Assembly: GCF_025215095.1 (NCBI RefSeq)
Contig: NZ_JALHAP010000082.1
Coordinates: 496,001 to 560,000 of the forward strand
Direction of reading: 5' to 3'
From: Dryocola boscaweniae
GTDB taxonomy: Bacteria > Pseudomonadota > Gammaproteobacteria > Enterobacterales > Enterobacteriaceae
DNA: 64,000 bases
A program made the position numbers and the translations under genes. How positions within the stretch are numbered: position 1 is the first letter of the stretch; each line of letters starts with the position of its first letter. The notes under the pieces were generated by a model, which saw only the letters and a program-made list of their open reading frames with translations, was not told the DNA's origin and ran no database searches. Shown here piece after piece: positions 35,340 to 43,049 of this stretch.

Positions 35340-35905
35340 TGCCTTCTCCTGTCGTCATTATTCTTGCCGCTGGTCGCGGGGAAAGGTTTCTTGCATCCGG
35401 AGCGACGACGCACAAGCTGGATGCGCTGCTTAATGGAAAACCTGTTTTGTGGCATGTGCTTCAGGCGGTGAAATCGTCCGGCCTCAACTGGCATCTGGTG
35501 AAGCCAGAAGGCGGTACTCGCGGCATGAGCGATTCTATTGCGATGGGCGTGCAGGCAACCTCAGGCGCATCGGGATGGCTGATTTTGCCTGCCGACTTAC
35601 CGCTGATTCATCCGGCCTCACTACAGCGCGTCGCCGCTGCGCTGAGAGAAAAACCCGTTGCTGTGCCCTATTACCGCCAGCATCAGGGACACCCTGTGGG
35701 ATTCCGCCGGGAGTATTTTGATTCGCTTACCGCCCTTTCCGGCGATTTCGGCGCCCGGGAAATCGTGCGGGATTCACGGCTATGCGGGAAGGTGCTGGAT
35801 CTTTCGCTTTCCGATGCCGGCGTGGTGCACGATATCGACGCGCTGACTGATTTACGCCTCGCCCAAAGACTGCTTAACGCGCGGGCAAGACGCATGTCCG
35901 GTTGA
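35339..35905 (+). CDS. MocA-like molybdenum cofactor nucleotidyltransferase
   Basis: A 188-residue NTP-transferase. LAAGRGERF near the N-terminus and KLDALLNGKPVLWHV are nucleotide and substrate motifs; ILPADLPLI carries the metal-binding Asp. The family adds CMP (MocA) or GMP (MobA) to molybdopterin. Because PaoC uses the cytosine dinucleotide form and the gene overlaps paoD, CMP transfer is the likelier activity. This is inference: E. coli has its mocA elsewhere and does not place a copy in the pao cluster. It ends the operon. Confidence 0.82.
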   Translation: MPSPVVIILAAGRGERFLASGATTHKLDALLNGKPVLWHVLQAVKSSGLNWHLVKPEGGTRGMSDSIAMGVQATSGASGWLILPADLPLIHPASLQRVAAALREKPVAVPYYRQHQGHPVGFRREYFDSLTALSGDFGAREIVRDSRLCGKVLDLSLSDAGVVHDIDALTDLRLAQRLLNARARRMSG

Positions 35906-36000
35906 TGAATATTTATAAGTTGTTCGATAATCTACTGAGGAAATGCGTAAAATTTGCATTATTCTTTCGTCGATCGTTTTTGACTCTAACAGGATGCATT

Positions 36001-36183
36001 ATGGCTACAGTGGACCCCCGGCAGCTCGCTAAGCGTATTGATACGGTACTGGATATTCTGGTCGGCGGCGATCATGCCTCGGCGGTGAATAACCTCGAAA
36101 TTTTGAAAGCGGAATTACTGAGCATCGCGAATGGCGAAGAGACACCCGAAAGCGATTTGAAAAAATCGCCGTGGGAAATTTAA
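36001..36183 (+). CDS. yciZ: UPF0509 small protein YciZ
   Basis: A 60-residue acidic, helical protein. RQLAKRIDTVLDILVGGDHASAVNNLEILKAELL and the end PWEI are the pattern of E. coli YciZ, where it lies beside yciT. A longer frame upstream exists, but the ATG at 36001 is preceded by an AGGA ribosome site and gives the family start. Function unknown. Here it is separated from yciT by the fsaA/pflEF cluster. Confidence 0.85.
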   Translation: MATVDPRQLAKRIDTVLDILVGGDHASAVNNLEILKAELLSIANGEETPESDLKKSPWEI

Positions 36184-36200
36184 GCGCTTCGTTGAAACAA

Positions 36201-36223
36201 GGGTGGATGGCGCTTATCCACCC
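36201..36223. repeat. REP-like palindrome, copy B
   Basis: GGGTGGAT and ATCCACCC form an 8-bp stem around GGCGCTT. It is a single unit related to the elements at 27787 and 57683 and lies between the convergent genes yciZ and fsaA, where it may also act as a terminator. Confidence 0.75.
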
Positions 36224-36235
36224 TGCGAAAGCGGG

Positions 36236-36898
36236 CTACAGCGTCAGAGAGCCAAAGGCGCCCTGCCAGTCTTTTTCAAAGGTGGCGATGGCCGCGTTAA
36301 CGGCAGGCGTCGTCAGCAACTGGTCGGCAACGTCTACCGGCAACGTAATAGATTCGCAGCCGGCCAGCAGGCACGACATAGCCTGATGCGGCGTACGGAA
36401 GCTTGCCGCCAGCACTTTGGCATGCGGCGCATGGAGCGTCAGCAACTGCTGTAAATCCTGCACCATCTGAATACCGTCGCCGCCCTGGGCGTCCAGCCGA
36501 TTCACGTAAGGCGCGACATATTCAGCCCCGGCAAGCGCTGCCAACAAACCTTGCGCGGCGCCATATACCGCCGTACCCAGCGTTGTAATGCCCAGCGCTT
36601 TCAACTGTTTCATCGCCGCCAGGCCTTCTACGGTGGTCGGAACCTTCACGACCAGGCCCGGCACGCGACTGGTCAGCAATTGTGCTTCGCGAACCATTTC
36701 ATCGGCGTTGGCCGCGATAACCTGGGCAAATAGCTTGCCTTCGCCGCCCAGCGCATCCTGCAACGCCGGCAACACTTCCCAAAGCGGTTTACCCGCTTTT
36801 GCGATAATAGACGGGTTGGTCGTCACCCCTTGCAGCGGCAGAACGCGAGCAAGACGCTTAACGGCGGCTACGTCGGCCGTGTCTAAATACAGTTCCAT
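36236..36898 (-). CDS. fsaA: fructose-6-phosphate aldolase FsaA
   Basis: A 220-residue class I aldolase of the transaldolase family, the same length as E. coli FsaA. The Schiff-base Lys85 is in VVKVPTT, and GVTTNPSII and GTAVYGAAQGLLAAL are family segments. It cleaves or forms fructose 6-phosphate and related dihydroxyacetone/hydroxyacetone adducts in the cytoplasm. It is divergent from pflE with 133 bases between. In K-12 the same three genes (fsaA, pflE, pflF) form a cluster near moeA, so the module has moved as a unit. Confidence 0.95.
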   Translation of the reverse strand: MELYLDTADVAAVKRLARVLPLQGVTTNPSIIAKAGKPLWEVLPALQDALGGEGKLFAQVIAANADEMVREAQLLTSRVPGLVVKVPTTVEGLAAMKQLKALGITTLGTAVYGAAQGLLAALAGAEYVAPYVNRLDAQGGDGIQMVQDLQQLLTLHAPHAKVLAASFRTPHQAMSCLLAGCESITLPVDVADQLLTTPAVNAAIATFEKDWQGAFGSLTL

Positions 36899-36961
36899 AA
36901 GCTCTCCAGATTCGGGTTGGGTCTCAATGTCGTCATCATAGCTTCGCCTTCTTATTGTTAC

Positions 36962-36975
36962 CTGATCAAAATCAA
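36962..36975 (+). promoter_or_regulatory. FNR box upstream of pflE
   Basis: CTGAT-CAAA-ATCAA matches the FNR consensus TTGAT-N4-ATCAA at nine of ten bases. Its centre is about 41 bases upstream of the start expected from a -10 TCTAAT at 36998-37003, which is the class II activator position. Anaerobic induction is predicted, as fits a glycyl-radical enzyme. Confidence 0.75.
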
Positions 36976-36979
36976 TAAA

Positions 36980-37012
36980 ACTTTCATTCGAAAGTAATCT
37001 AATTTACGAAAG
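36980..37012 (+). promoter_or_regulatory. -10 element flanked by CGAAAG repeats, possible DeoR-family operator
   Basis: The -10 hexamer TCTAAT (36998-37003) lies between CGAAAG at 36989-36994 and CGAAAG at 37007-37012. The first is also half of a palindrome, ACTTTC-ATTC-GAAAGT (36980-36995). DeoR-family operators often consist of repeated TTTCG/CGAAA units, and a DeoR-family gene (yciT) lies just downstream of pflF. Confidence 0.5.
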
Positions 37013-37031
37013 AAAGTTACGAGGCGAGATT

Positions 37032-37931
37032 ATGCTTTTCAATATCCAGCGCTACTCCACACACGATGGCCCGGGCATTCGCACCGTGGTGTTTCTTAAG
37101 GGCTGCTCGCTCGGCTGCCGCTGGTGCCAGAACCCGGAAAGCCGTGCGCGCACGCAGGATATTTTATTCGATGAGCGCCTTTGCCTGGCGGGCTGCGTTT
37201 TGTGCCAGCAAGCAGCCCCGCAGGTGATTTCACGCCTGGACGAAAAGCTGATTATCGCCCGCCAAAAACTCACCGATGCGCACATGAACGCCCTTACCGA
37301 CTGCTGCCCAACCCAGGCGCTGAGCGTTTGCGGCGAGATGCAAAGCGCCGACGCCATTATGGAAAAGGTGCTGCGCGATAAACCTTTCTACGATCGCAGC
37401 GGCGGCGGCATTACGCTTTCCGGCGGCGAGCCTTTTATGCAGCCTGAAATGGCACGTACTTTGTTGCAGCGCAGCAAGGAAGCCGGCATCAATACCGCCG
37501 TGGAATCCTGCCTGCACGTGCCGTGGAAATATATCGAACCCTCTTTGCCGCATCTGGATCTGCTGCTCGCAGATTTAAAACATGTCGATAAGCAACGCTT
37601 CCATCAATGGACGGATGGCAACGCCGAACGAGTGCTGGATAACTTTCGCAAACTTGCCGCGCGCGGCGTGGAAATGACGATCAGAGTGCCGTTAATCCCC
37701 GACTTTAACGCTGATGAGCAGTCCATTCGCGCCATCAGCGATTTTGCCGCCGACGAAATCGGCGCGAAAGCTATCCATTTTTTGCCCTACCACACCTTAG
37801 GTATCAACAAATATAAACTCCTGAACGTTCCCTATCTGGCAGCGCATAAGCCTCTCGATGCGCCCGGGCTGCTGCTTTTCGCCGAGCAGTACGCCAGCCA
37901 GAAAGGCATGACCGCCTGGATTCGAGGATAA
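37032..37931 (+). CDS. pflE: glycyl-radical enzyme activating enzyme PflE (YbiY)
   Basis: A 299-residue radical-SAM activase. The SAM cluster is CSLGCRWC (CxxxCxxC) near residue 25. An inserted cysteine-rich part (LCLAGCVLC ... TDCCPTQAL) is a ferredoxin-like domain for extra iron-sulfur clusters. SGGEPFMQPE is the SAM-binding motif. It installs the glycyl radical on PflF. It is the first gene after the FNR-box promoter, with ribosome site GAGGCGAG, and lies five bases before pflF. Confidence 0.94.
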   Translation: MLFNIQRYSTHDGPGIRTVVFLKGCSLGCRWCQNPESRARTQDILFDERLCLAGCVLCQQAAPQVISRLDEKLIIARQKLTDAHMNALTDCCPTQALSVCGEMQSADAIMEKVLRDKPFYDRSGGGITLSGGEPFMQPEMARTLLQRSKEAGINTAVESCLHVPWKYIEPSLPHLDLLLADLKHVDKQRFHQWTDGNAERVLDNFRKLAARGVEMTIRVPLIPDFNADEQSIRAISDFAADEIGAKAIHFLPYHTLGINKYKLLNVPYLAAHKPLDAPGLLLFAEQYASQKGMTAWIRG

Positions 37932-37936
37932 ATATC

Positions 37937-40369
37937 ATGACCGAACTGAACCTGAACTTTCTCAGCCCGCGCATTCAGGCGCATAAAGAAGCGCTGATCC
38001 ATATCGTTAAACCGCCGGTCTGTACCGAGCGCGCCCGGCACTATACCGCTATTTATCAGCAGCATCAGGATAAGCCGCTGCCGGTTCGTCGCGCGCTGGC
38101 GCTGGCTCACCACCTGGCCGAGCGCACTATCTGGATCAAACACGATGAGTTGATCATCGGCAACCAGGCAAGCCACGTGCGCGGCGCGCCGTTCTTTCCG
38201 GAATATACCGTGGGTTGGATCGAGGCAGAGATCGACGAACTTGGCGATCGTCCGGGCGCAGGCTTCTCCATTACCGCCGAGGATAAAGCCGTAATGCACG
38301 AGATTTGTCCGTGGTGGCGCGGCCAGACGGTGCAGGATCGCTGCTACGGCATGTTTACCGACGAGCAAAAAGCGCTGCTGGCGACCGGCATTATTAAAGC
38401 CGAAGGCAATATGACTTCGGGCGACGCGCACCTGGCGGTGAATTTCCCGCTGCTGCTGGAGCTGGGGCTTGATGGTCTGCGTGAAAAAGTAGCCGAGCGC
38501 CGCGAACGCTTGCGCCTCACCGACTGGGACGATCTGCACAAAGAACAGTTCCTGAAGGCGATTGATATTACTTTCGCAGCGTTAAGCGACCATATTCTGC
38601 GCTACGCAGCACTTGCGAAAGAAATGGCGGGCAAAGAAGCGCGAATTGCCCGTCGCAACGAACTGCTGGCCATAGCCGAAAACTGCGAGCATATCGCTCA
38701 TCAGCCGCCTGTATCTTTCTGGCAGGCGCTACAGCTAAGCTACTTCGTGCAACTGGTGCTGCAAATTGAATCCAACGGTCACTCCGTTTCCTTCGGTCGT
38801 CTGGATCAGTATCTTTATCCCTGGTATCGCCGCGATGTGGAGCTTGCGCAAACCCTGGGGCGCAATGAGGCTATCGAACTGCTGCAAAGCTGCTGGCTGA
38901 AGCTGCTGGAAGTAAACAAAATCCGTTCCGGCTCGCACTCCAAAGCCTCTGCGGGAAGCCCGCTTTACCAGAATGTGACCATTGGCGGGCAAAGATTGCT
39001 TAATGGCGAAGCGATTGACGCGGTGAACCCGCTTTCTTACGCGGTGCTGGAATCCTGCGGTCAGCTACGTTCCACCCAGCCAAACCTTAGCGTGCGTTAT
39101 CACGCCGGGATGAGTAATGATTTCCTCAATGCCTGCGTACAGGTGATTCGCTGTGGGTTTGGCATGCCGGCCTTCAATAACGATGAGATCGTTATTGATG
39201 AATTCATCAAGCTTGGCGTGAGTCGCGAAGATGCATATGACTATGCGGCGATTGGCTGCATCGAAACCGCCGTGGGCGGCAAATGGGGCTATCGCTGTAC
39301 CGGTATGAGTTTCATTAATTTTGCCCGGGTGATGCTGGCAACGCTTGAGCATGGCCGCGACGCCACCAGCGGAAAAGTATTCCTGCCGCAGGAAAAAGCG
39401 CTCTCGGCGAGTAACTTCAACAGCTTCGATGAAGTGATGGCCGCATGGGATGAACAAATCCGTTACTACACGCAAAAATCTATCGAGATCGAATGCGTGG
39501 TGGATACCGTGCTGGAAGAAAACGCCCACGATATTCTCTGCTCGGCGCTGGTGGATGACTGTATCGAACGCGGTAAAAGCATTAAGCAAGGCGGCGCAAA
39601 ATATGACTGGGTTTCTGGTCTGCAGGTGGGTATCGCAAACCTCGGTAATAGCCTGGCTGCGGTGCGTAAGCTGGTCTTCGAGCAAGGTACAATCGGTCAG
39701 CAGCAACTGGCCGAAGCGCTGGCGAATGATTTTGATGGCCTTAGCGGCGAGCAGCTACGTCAGCGGCTGATTAACGGCGCGCCTAAATACGGCAATGATG
39801 AGGATGAAGTGGATCTGCTGCTGGCTCGCGCTTACCAAACCTATATCGATGAGCTTAAGCAATATCACAATACCCGCTTTGGGCGTGGGCCGATTGGCGG
39901 TACTTATTACGCGGGAACTTCGTCAATTTCGGCTAACGTGCCTTTTGGGGCGGCAACCATGGCGACGCCTGACGGCCGCAAAGCGACTACCCCGCTTGCG
40001 GAAGGCGCAAGTCCCGCATCTGGCACCGACAGGCTTGGTCCGACGGCCGTAATCAGTTCGGTCGGCAAGCTGCCAACCAGCAAAATTTTGGGCGGCGTGT
40101 TGCTGAATCAGAAGCTGAATCCGTCCACGCTTGATAACCCGCGCGACCGCGAAAAACTGATGTTTATGCTGCGGACTTTCTTTGAGGCGCACAAAGGCTG
40201 GCATGTGCAATACAATATAGTTTCCCGTGAAACCCTGCTGGATGCAAAACAACATCCTGATAAGTATCGTGATTTAGTGGTGCGCGTAGCAGGTTACTCG
40301 TCATTTTTCACAGCCTTATCTCCGGACGCGCAGGATGATATTATAGCCCGAACAGAACATACACTTTGA
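37937..40369 (+). CDS. pflF: glycyl-radical enzyme PflF (YbiW)
   Basis: An 810-residue glycyl-radical enzyme, the same length as E. coli YbiW. The active-site Cys441 is in IGCIET (single Cys with a Glu two residues on, as in dehydratase/lyase members rather than the Cys-Cys of pyruvate formate-lyase). The radical Gly786 is in RVAGYS near the C-terminus. So it is probably not a pyruvate formate-lyase despite its name. From memory, related proteins have been described as opening 1,5-anhydroglucitol 6-phosphate to a deoxyketose phosphate that an FSA-type aldolase splits; the adjacent fsaA would fit that. Confidence 0.93.
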   Translation: MTELNLNFLSPRIQAHKEALIHIVKPPVCTERARHYTAIYQQHQDKPLPVRRALALAHHLAERTIWIKHDELIIGNQASHVRGAPFFPEYTVGWIEAEIDELGDRPGAGFSITAEDKAVMHEICPWWRGQTVQDRCYGMFTDEQKALLATGIIKAEGNMTSGDAHLAVNFPLLLELGLDGLREKVAERRERLRLTDWDDLHKEQFLKAIDITFAALSDHILRYAALAKEMAGKEARIARRNELLAIAENCEHIAHQPPVSFWQALQLSYFVQLVLQIESNGHSVSFGRLDQYLYPWYRRDVELAQTLGRNEAIELLQSCWLKLLEVNKIRSGSHSKASAGSPLYQNVTIGGQRLLNGEAIDAVNPLSYAVLESCGQLRSTQPNLSVRYHAGMSNDFLNACVQVIRCGFGMPAFNNDEIVIDEFIKLGVSREDAYDYAAIGCIETAVGGKWGYRCTGMSFINFARVMLATLEHGRDATSGKVFLPQEKALSASNFNSFDEVMAAWDEQIRYYTQKSIEIECVVDTVLEENAHDILCSALVDDCIERGKSIKQGGAKYDWVSGLQVGIANLGNSLAAVRKLVFEQGTIGQQQLAEALANDFDGLSGEQLRQRLINGAPKYGNDEDEVDLLLARAYQTYIDELKQYHNTRFGRGPIGGTYYAGTSSISANVPFGAATMATPDGRKATTPLAEGASPASGTDRLGPTAVISSVGKLPTSKILGGVLLNQKLNPSTLDNPRDREKLMFMLRTFFEAHKGWHVQYNIVSRETLLDAKQHPDKYRDLVVRVAGYSSFFTALSPDAQDDIIARTEHTL

Positions 40370-40376
40370 CGACTCC

Positions 40377-40398
40377 GGCGGCGGCTAAGGCCGCCGCC
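40377..40398 (+). other. strong G/C hairpin between pflF and yciT
   Basis: GGCGGCGGC and GCCGCCGCC form a perfect 9-bp stem with a TAAG loop. It lies seven bases after the pflF stop and 14 before the yciT start. It lacks a T run and may attenuate read-through or reduce yciT translation. Confidence 0.55.
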
Positions 40399-40412
40399 CA
40401 TAATTGGCTGAC

Positions 40413-41171
40413 ATGAATTCCAGACAACAAATCATATTACAGATGGTGATTGATCAAGGCCGCATGAGCGTGACCGATCTTGCCAAAACAACCGGCGTTT
40501 CCGAAGTGACTATCCGCCAGGATCTCAACCTTCTGGAAAAGCGTAGCTATCTGCGGCGCGCCCACGGTTATGCCGTTCCGCTAGAAAGCGACGACGTTGA
40601 AACCCGGATGATGAACAACTACACCCTGAAACGTACTCTGGCGGAATTTGCAGCAACGCTTGTGAATGACGGTGAGACCGTGTTTATCGAAAATGGCAGT
40701 AGCAATGCCCTTCTCGCCCGCACGCTGGCGGAGCATAAGCGCGTTACGCTGATTACCGTAAGCAGTTACATTGCCCATCTGCTCAAGGACACAAATTGTG
40801 AAGTCATTTTGTTGGGCGGAATTTACCAGAAAAAAAGCGAGAGCATGGTAGGCCCGCTCACCCGACAGTTCATCCAGCAGGTGCATTTCAATAAGGCGTT
40901 TATTGGCATTGATGGCTTTCTGCCTGAAACAGGGTTCACCGGTCGCGATATGATGCGCGCTGACGTGGTGAATGCGGTGCTGGAAAAGGGCAGCGAAGCG
41001 ATAGTGCTGACAGACAGCAGCAAGTTCGGCGCAATCCACCCTTATACGCTTGGGCCAATCGAATGCTTTAGCCGGGTAATAACCGATGACGGCCTGAACG
41101 CGACTACGCATCAGCAACTGCTGGATAATGGCGTTCAGGTTGATATCGTGAAGCAGTTTCCTCTGAGTTAA
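40413..41171 (+). CDS. yciT: DeoR/GlpR-family transcriptional regulator YciT
   Basis: About 252 residues. The N-terminal helix-turn-helix (MSVTDLAKTTGVSEVTIRQDLNLLEKRSYLRRAHG) is followed by a DeoR sensor domain that binds sugar phosphates in this family (VNDGETVFIENGSSNALLARTL). The middle of the protein (NYTLKR...TVSSYIAHLLKD...YQKKSESMVGPLTRQ) matches E. coli YciT. I chose the ATG at 40413 for the MNSRQQ family start; a TTG three codons earlier is open. In K-12 yciT lies next to yciZ and osmB; here it directly follows pflF on the same strand, so control of the fsaA/pflEF module is plausible. Confidence 0.9.
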   Translation: MNSRQQIILQMVIDQGRMSVTDLAKTTGVSEVTIRQDLNLLEKRSYLRRAHGYAVPLESDDVETRMMNNYTLKRTLAEFAATLVNDGETVFIENGSSNALLARTLAEHKRVTLITVSSYIAHLLKDTNCEVILLGGIYQKKSESMVGPLTRQFIQQVHFNKAFIGIDGFLPETGFTGRDMMRADVVNAVLEKGSEAIVLTDSSKFGAIHPYTLGPIECFSRVITDDGLNATTHQQLLDNGVQVDIVKQFPLS

Positions 41172-41376
41172 TCCGCTTATTCCAGGACTGCCTGTCTTTT
41201 GCGCAGGCAGTTGCGCTATCAGATTTATCCTGAGAACCATTTAAGAGTTTTTACCTGTCTTAATTCCCGGCGAAAATTAAAATATTTATTAGCGATATAA
41301 CAGGAAGTGATAATCACCCGCGTTATCTTTTAGGTCTGTATCGCCGCGTAGTTTCACGGCAGTTCCCCTAAAGCCA

Positions 41377-41383
41377 CTATACT
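41377..41383 (+). promoter_or_regulatory. sigma-S-type -10 element of osmB
   Basis: CTATACT, the preferred -10 of RpoS-dependent promoters, lies about 45 bases before the osmB ATG. E. coli osmB is RpoS-dependent and osmotically induced. Confidence 0.65.
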
Positions 41384-41429
41384 TACAGGGAGACTTGTAT
41401 CCGTGAATCAATTATTCAGGAGAAAGTAA

Positions 41430-41648
41430 ATGACCTTAAATAACAAAAAAATTGCCGCTGTTATGCTGGCTCTTACCGTTGCGATGTCTCTGAGCGCATG
41501 TTCTAACTGGTCCAAACGCGATCGTAACACCGCAATCGGCGCCGGGGCCGGGGCCGTAGGCGGAGCGGTATTGTCCGACGGTAGTGCTCTGGGTACGCTG
41601 GGTGGTGCCGCTGTCGGTGGTATTATCGGTCACCAGGTCGGTAAATAA
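41430..41648 (+). CDS. osmB: osmotically inducible lipoprotein OsmB
   Basis: A 72-residue lipoprotein. The signal peptide ends in the lipobox LSAC with the modified Cys24. The mature part SNWSKRDRNTAIGAGAGAVGGAV...GGIIGHQVGK is a glycine-zipper membrane segment, as in E. coli. Asn/Ser after Cys rather than Asp suggests outer-membrane sorting. It is a stress-induced outer-membrane protein of unknown mechanism. A terminator shared with yciH follows. Confidence 0.95.
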   Translation: MTLNNKKIAAVMLALTVAMSLSACSNWSKRDRNTAIGAGAGAVGGAVLSDGSALGTLGGAAVGGIIGHQVGK

Positions 41649-41728
41649 GGCCTGAAGCCAGCAAAAGCTAATATGCTTTGATGAATTAAAACTGTTTCAA
41701 CATTCAGGTCTGGCAGCAGTTATAAAAA

Positions 41729-41752
41729 AGGCCACGGAAATATCCGTGGCCT
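41729..41752. terminator. bidirectional terminator between osmB and yciH
   Basis: A perfect 10-bp stem, AGGCCACGGA with TCCGTGGCCT, has an AATA loop. An A run on the left and a T-rich stretch on the right allow it to work for both convergent genes. Confidence 0.88.
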
Positions 41753-41780
41753 GATTATTTATAATTTGCTTACCGATCTG

Positions 41781-42107
41781 TCATCCGCCTGCCAGTTTCA
41801 CTTTCATGCCTTTTGCTTCCAGCAGTGATTTAATCAAATCGCGTTTATCGCCCTGAATTTCAATCACGCCCTCTTTAACTGCCCCGCCGCAGCCGCATTT
41901 CTTTTTCAATTCAGCAGCTAAGGTTGCAAGCGTGGCATCATCAGCGTCAATGCCGGTTATCAGACAAACACCTTTGCCTTTTCGTCCGCTGGTCTGACGC
42001 TGGATGCGCACGATGCCGTCGCCCTTTGGGCGCACCACTTCTGCTTTTGGCTCGTCAATGCGCCCCGTTTCCGTGGAATAAACCAGACGGCTGTTCTCGT
42101 CTTTCAT
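41781..42107 (-). CDS. yciH: SUI1/eIF1-like protein YciH
   Basis: A 108-residue protein with an SUI1 domain: IQRQTSGRKGKGVCLITG, then KKKCGCGGAVKEGVIEIQGDKRD. It is the bacterial counterpart of eIF1 and can influence initiation fidelity in vitro, but its role in cells is limited. It starts three bases after the pyrF stop, so it is the last gene of the lapAB-pyrF-yciH run. Confidence 0.94.
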   Translation of the reverse strand: MKDENSRLVYSTETGRIDEPKAEVVRPKGDGIVRIQRQTSGRKGKGVCLITGIDADDATLATLAAELKKKCGCGGAVKEGVIEIQGDKRDLIKSLLEAKGMKVKLAGG

Positions 42108-42110
42108 TAT

Positions 42111-42848
42111 TTATGCTCCCTGTTTTAGCGAGGCACGAATATCGCGCAGCGTTTGCGCCGGATCGGCGGACTGGGTGATCGGACGTCCAATCACCATATA
42201 ATCGACGCCCGCCGTTTGCGCCTGAACCGGCGTCATAATGCGGCGCTGATCGCCCGCATCGCTTCCTGCAGGACGAATGCCGGGCGTGACGAGTTTAAAC
42301 GCCTGGCCCAGTTCATTTTTGAAACGCACGGCTTCATGGGCCGAACAAACAACGCCATCCAGACCGCAATTCTGCGTCAGACGCGCCAGGCGCTCTGCGT
42401 AATCCGCAGGGCTTGAAGTTATGCCAAGATCGGCTAAATCGCTCGCTTCCATGCTGGTGAGCACGGTGACAGCAATAAGCAACGGCGCGTCCTTTCCAAA
42501 CGGGTTCAAAGCTTCGCGAGCGGCAGTCATCATGCGCGCCCCGCCGCTTGCATGAACGTTCACCATCCATACGCCCAGCTCGGCCGCTGCGGCTACTGCA
42601 CGCGCGGTGGTATTTGGAATGTCATGGAATTTCAGGTCGAGAAAAACATCGAAACCGCGCTGCTGGAGGTCGGCAACAAACCGGGGGCCAAACAGAGTAA
42701 ACATCTCTTTGCCCACTTTCAGGCGGCAGTCCTGCGGGTCGATGCGGTCAACGAACGCCAGGGCGCTGTCGCGCTTATCGTAATCGAGCGCAACGACGAT
42801 TGGCGAATCGGTGGCAACACGGGAGGAGGAAGATGCGGTTGAATTCAT
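42111..42848 (-). CDS. pyrF: orotidine 5'-phosphate decarboxylase
   Basis: A 245-residue TIM-barrel enzyme of the E. coli length. The catalytic array Asp71-x-Lys73-x-x-Asp76 is in DLKFHDIPNT, and the phosphate loop follows ITPVQAQTAGVDYMVIGRPIT. It decarboxylates OMP to UMP in pyrimidine synthesis. It is downstream of lapB by about 200 bases and tightly linked to yciH. Confidence 0.97.
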   Translation of the reverse strand: MNSTASSSSRVATDSPIVVALDYDKRDSALAFVDRIDPQDCRLKVGKEMFTLFGPRFVADLQQRGFDVFLDLKFHDIPNTTARAVAAAAELGVWMVNVHASGGARMMTAAREALNPFGKDAPLLIAVTVLTSMEASDLADLGITSSPADYAERLARLTQNCGLDGVVCSAHEAVRFKNELGQAFKLVTPGIRPAGSDAGDQRRIMTPVQAQTAGVDYMVIGRPITQSADPAQTLRDIRASLKQGA

Positions 42849-43049
42849 GACTAAACCTTCTGACTGTTGGGCACCAGCGCGGCGCGGAGATAAACGGCAA
42901 GCATTCTACCCGCCACCCCGGCAAATTTACAGTTGCCATTACGTCCTGCGGAGCAATTAGTTCTCAGGGGTTGAAATGAGAAATAAGTAAACAGACAAGT
43001 ATGTTGTAACTAAAGTGCGGACTTTTTTAAAAGCAGCACCGGTACGCTG

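Noticed and set aside
36962..37012. CRISPR-like reading of the repeated CGAAAG/CTTTC motifs
   Set aside because: Units are only six bases with irregular spacing; they fit an operator, not an array. No CRISPR array is present in the window.
40581..41240. 219-codon frame antisense to yciT
   Set aside because: It lies wholly over yciT apart from its first codons and has no conserved features.
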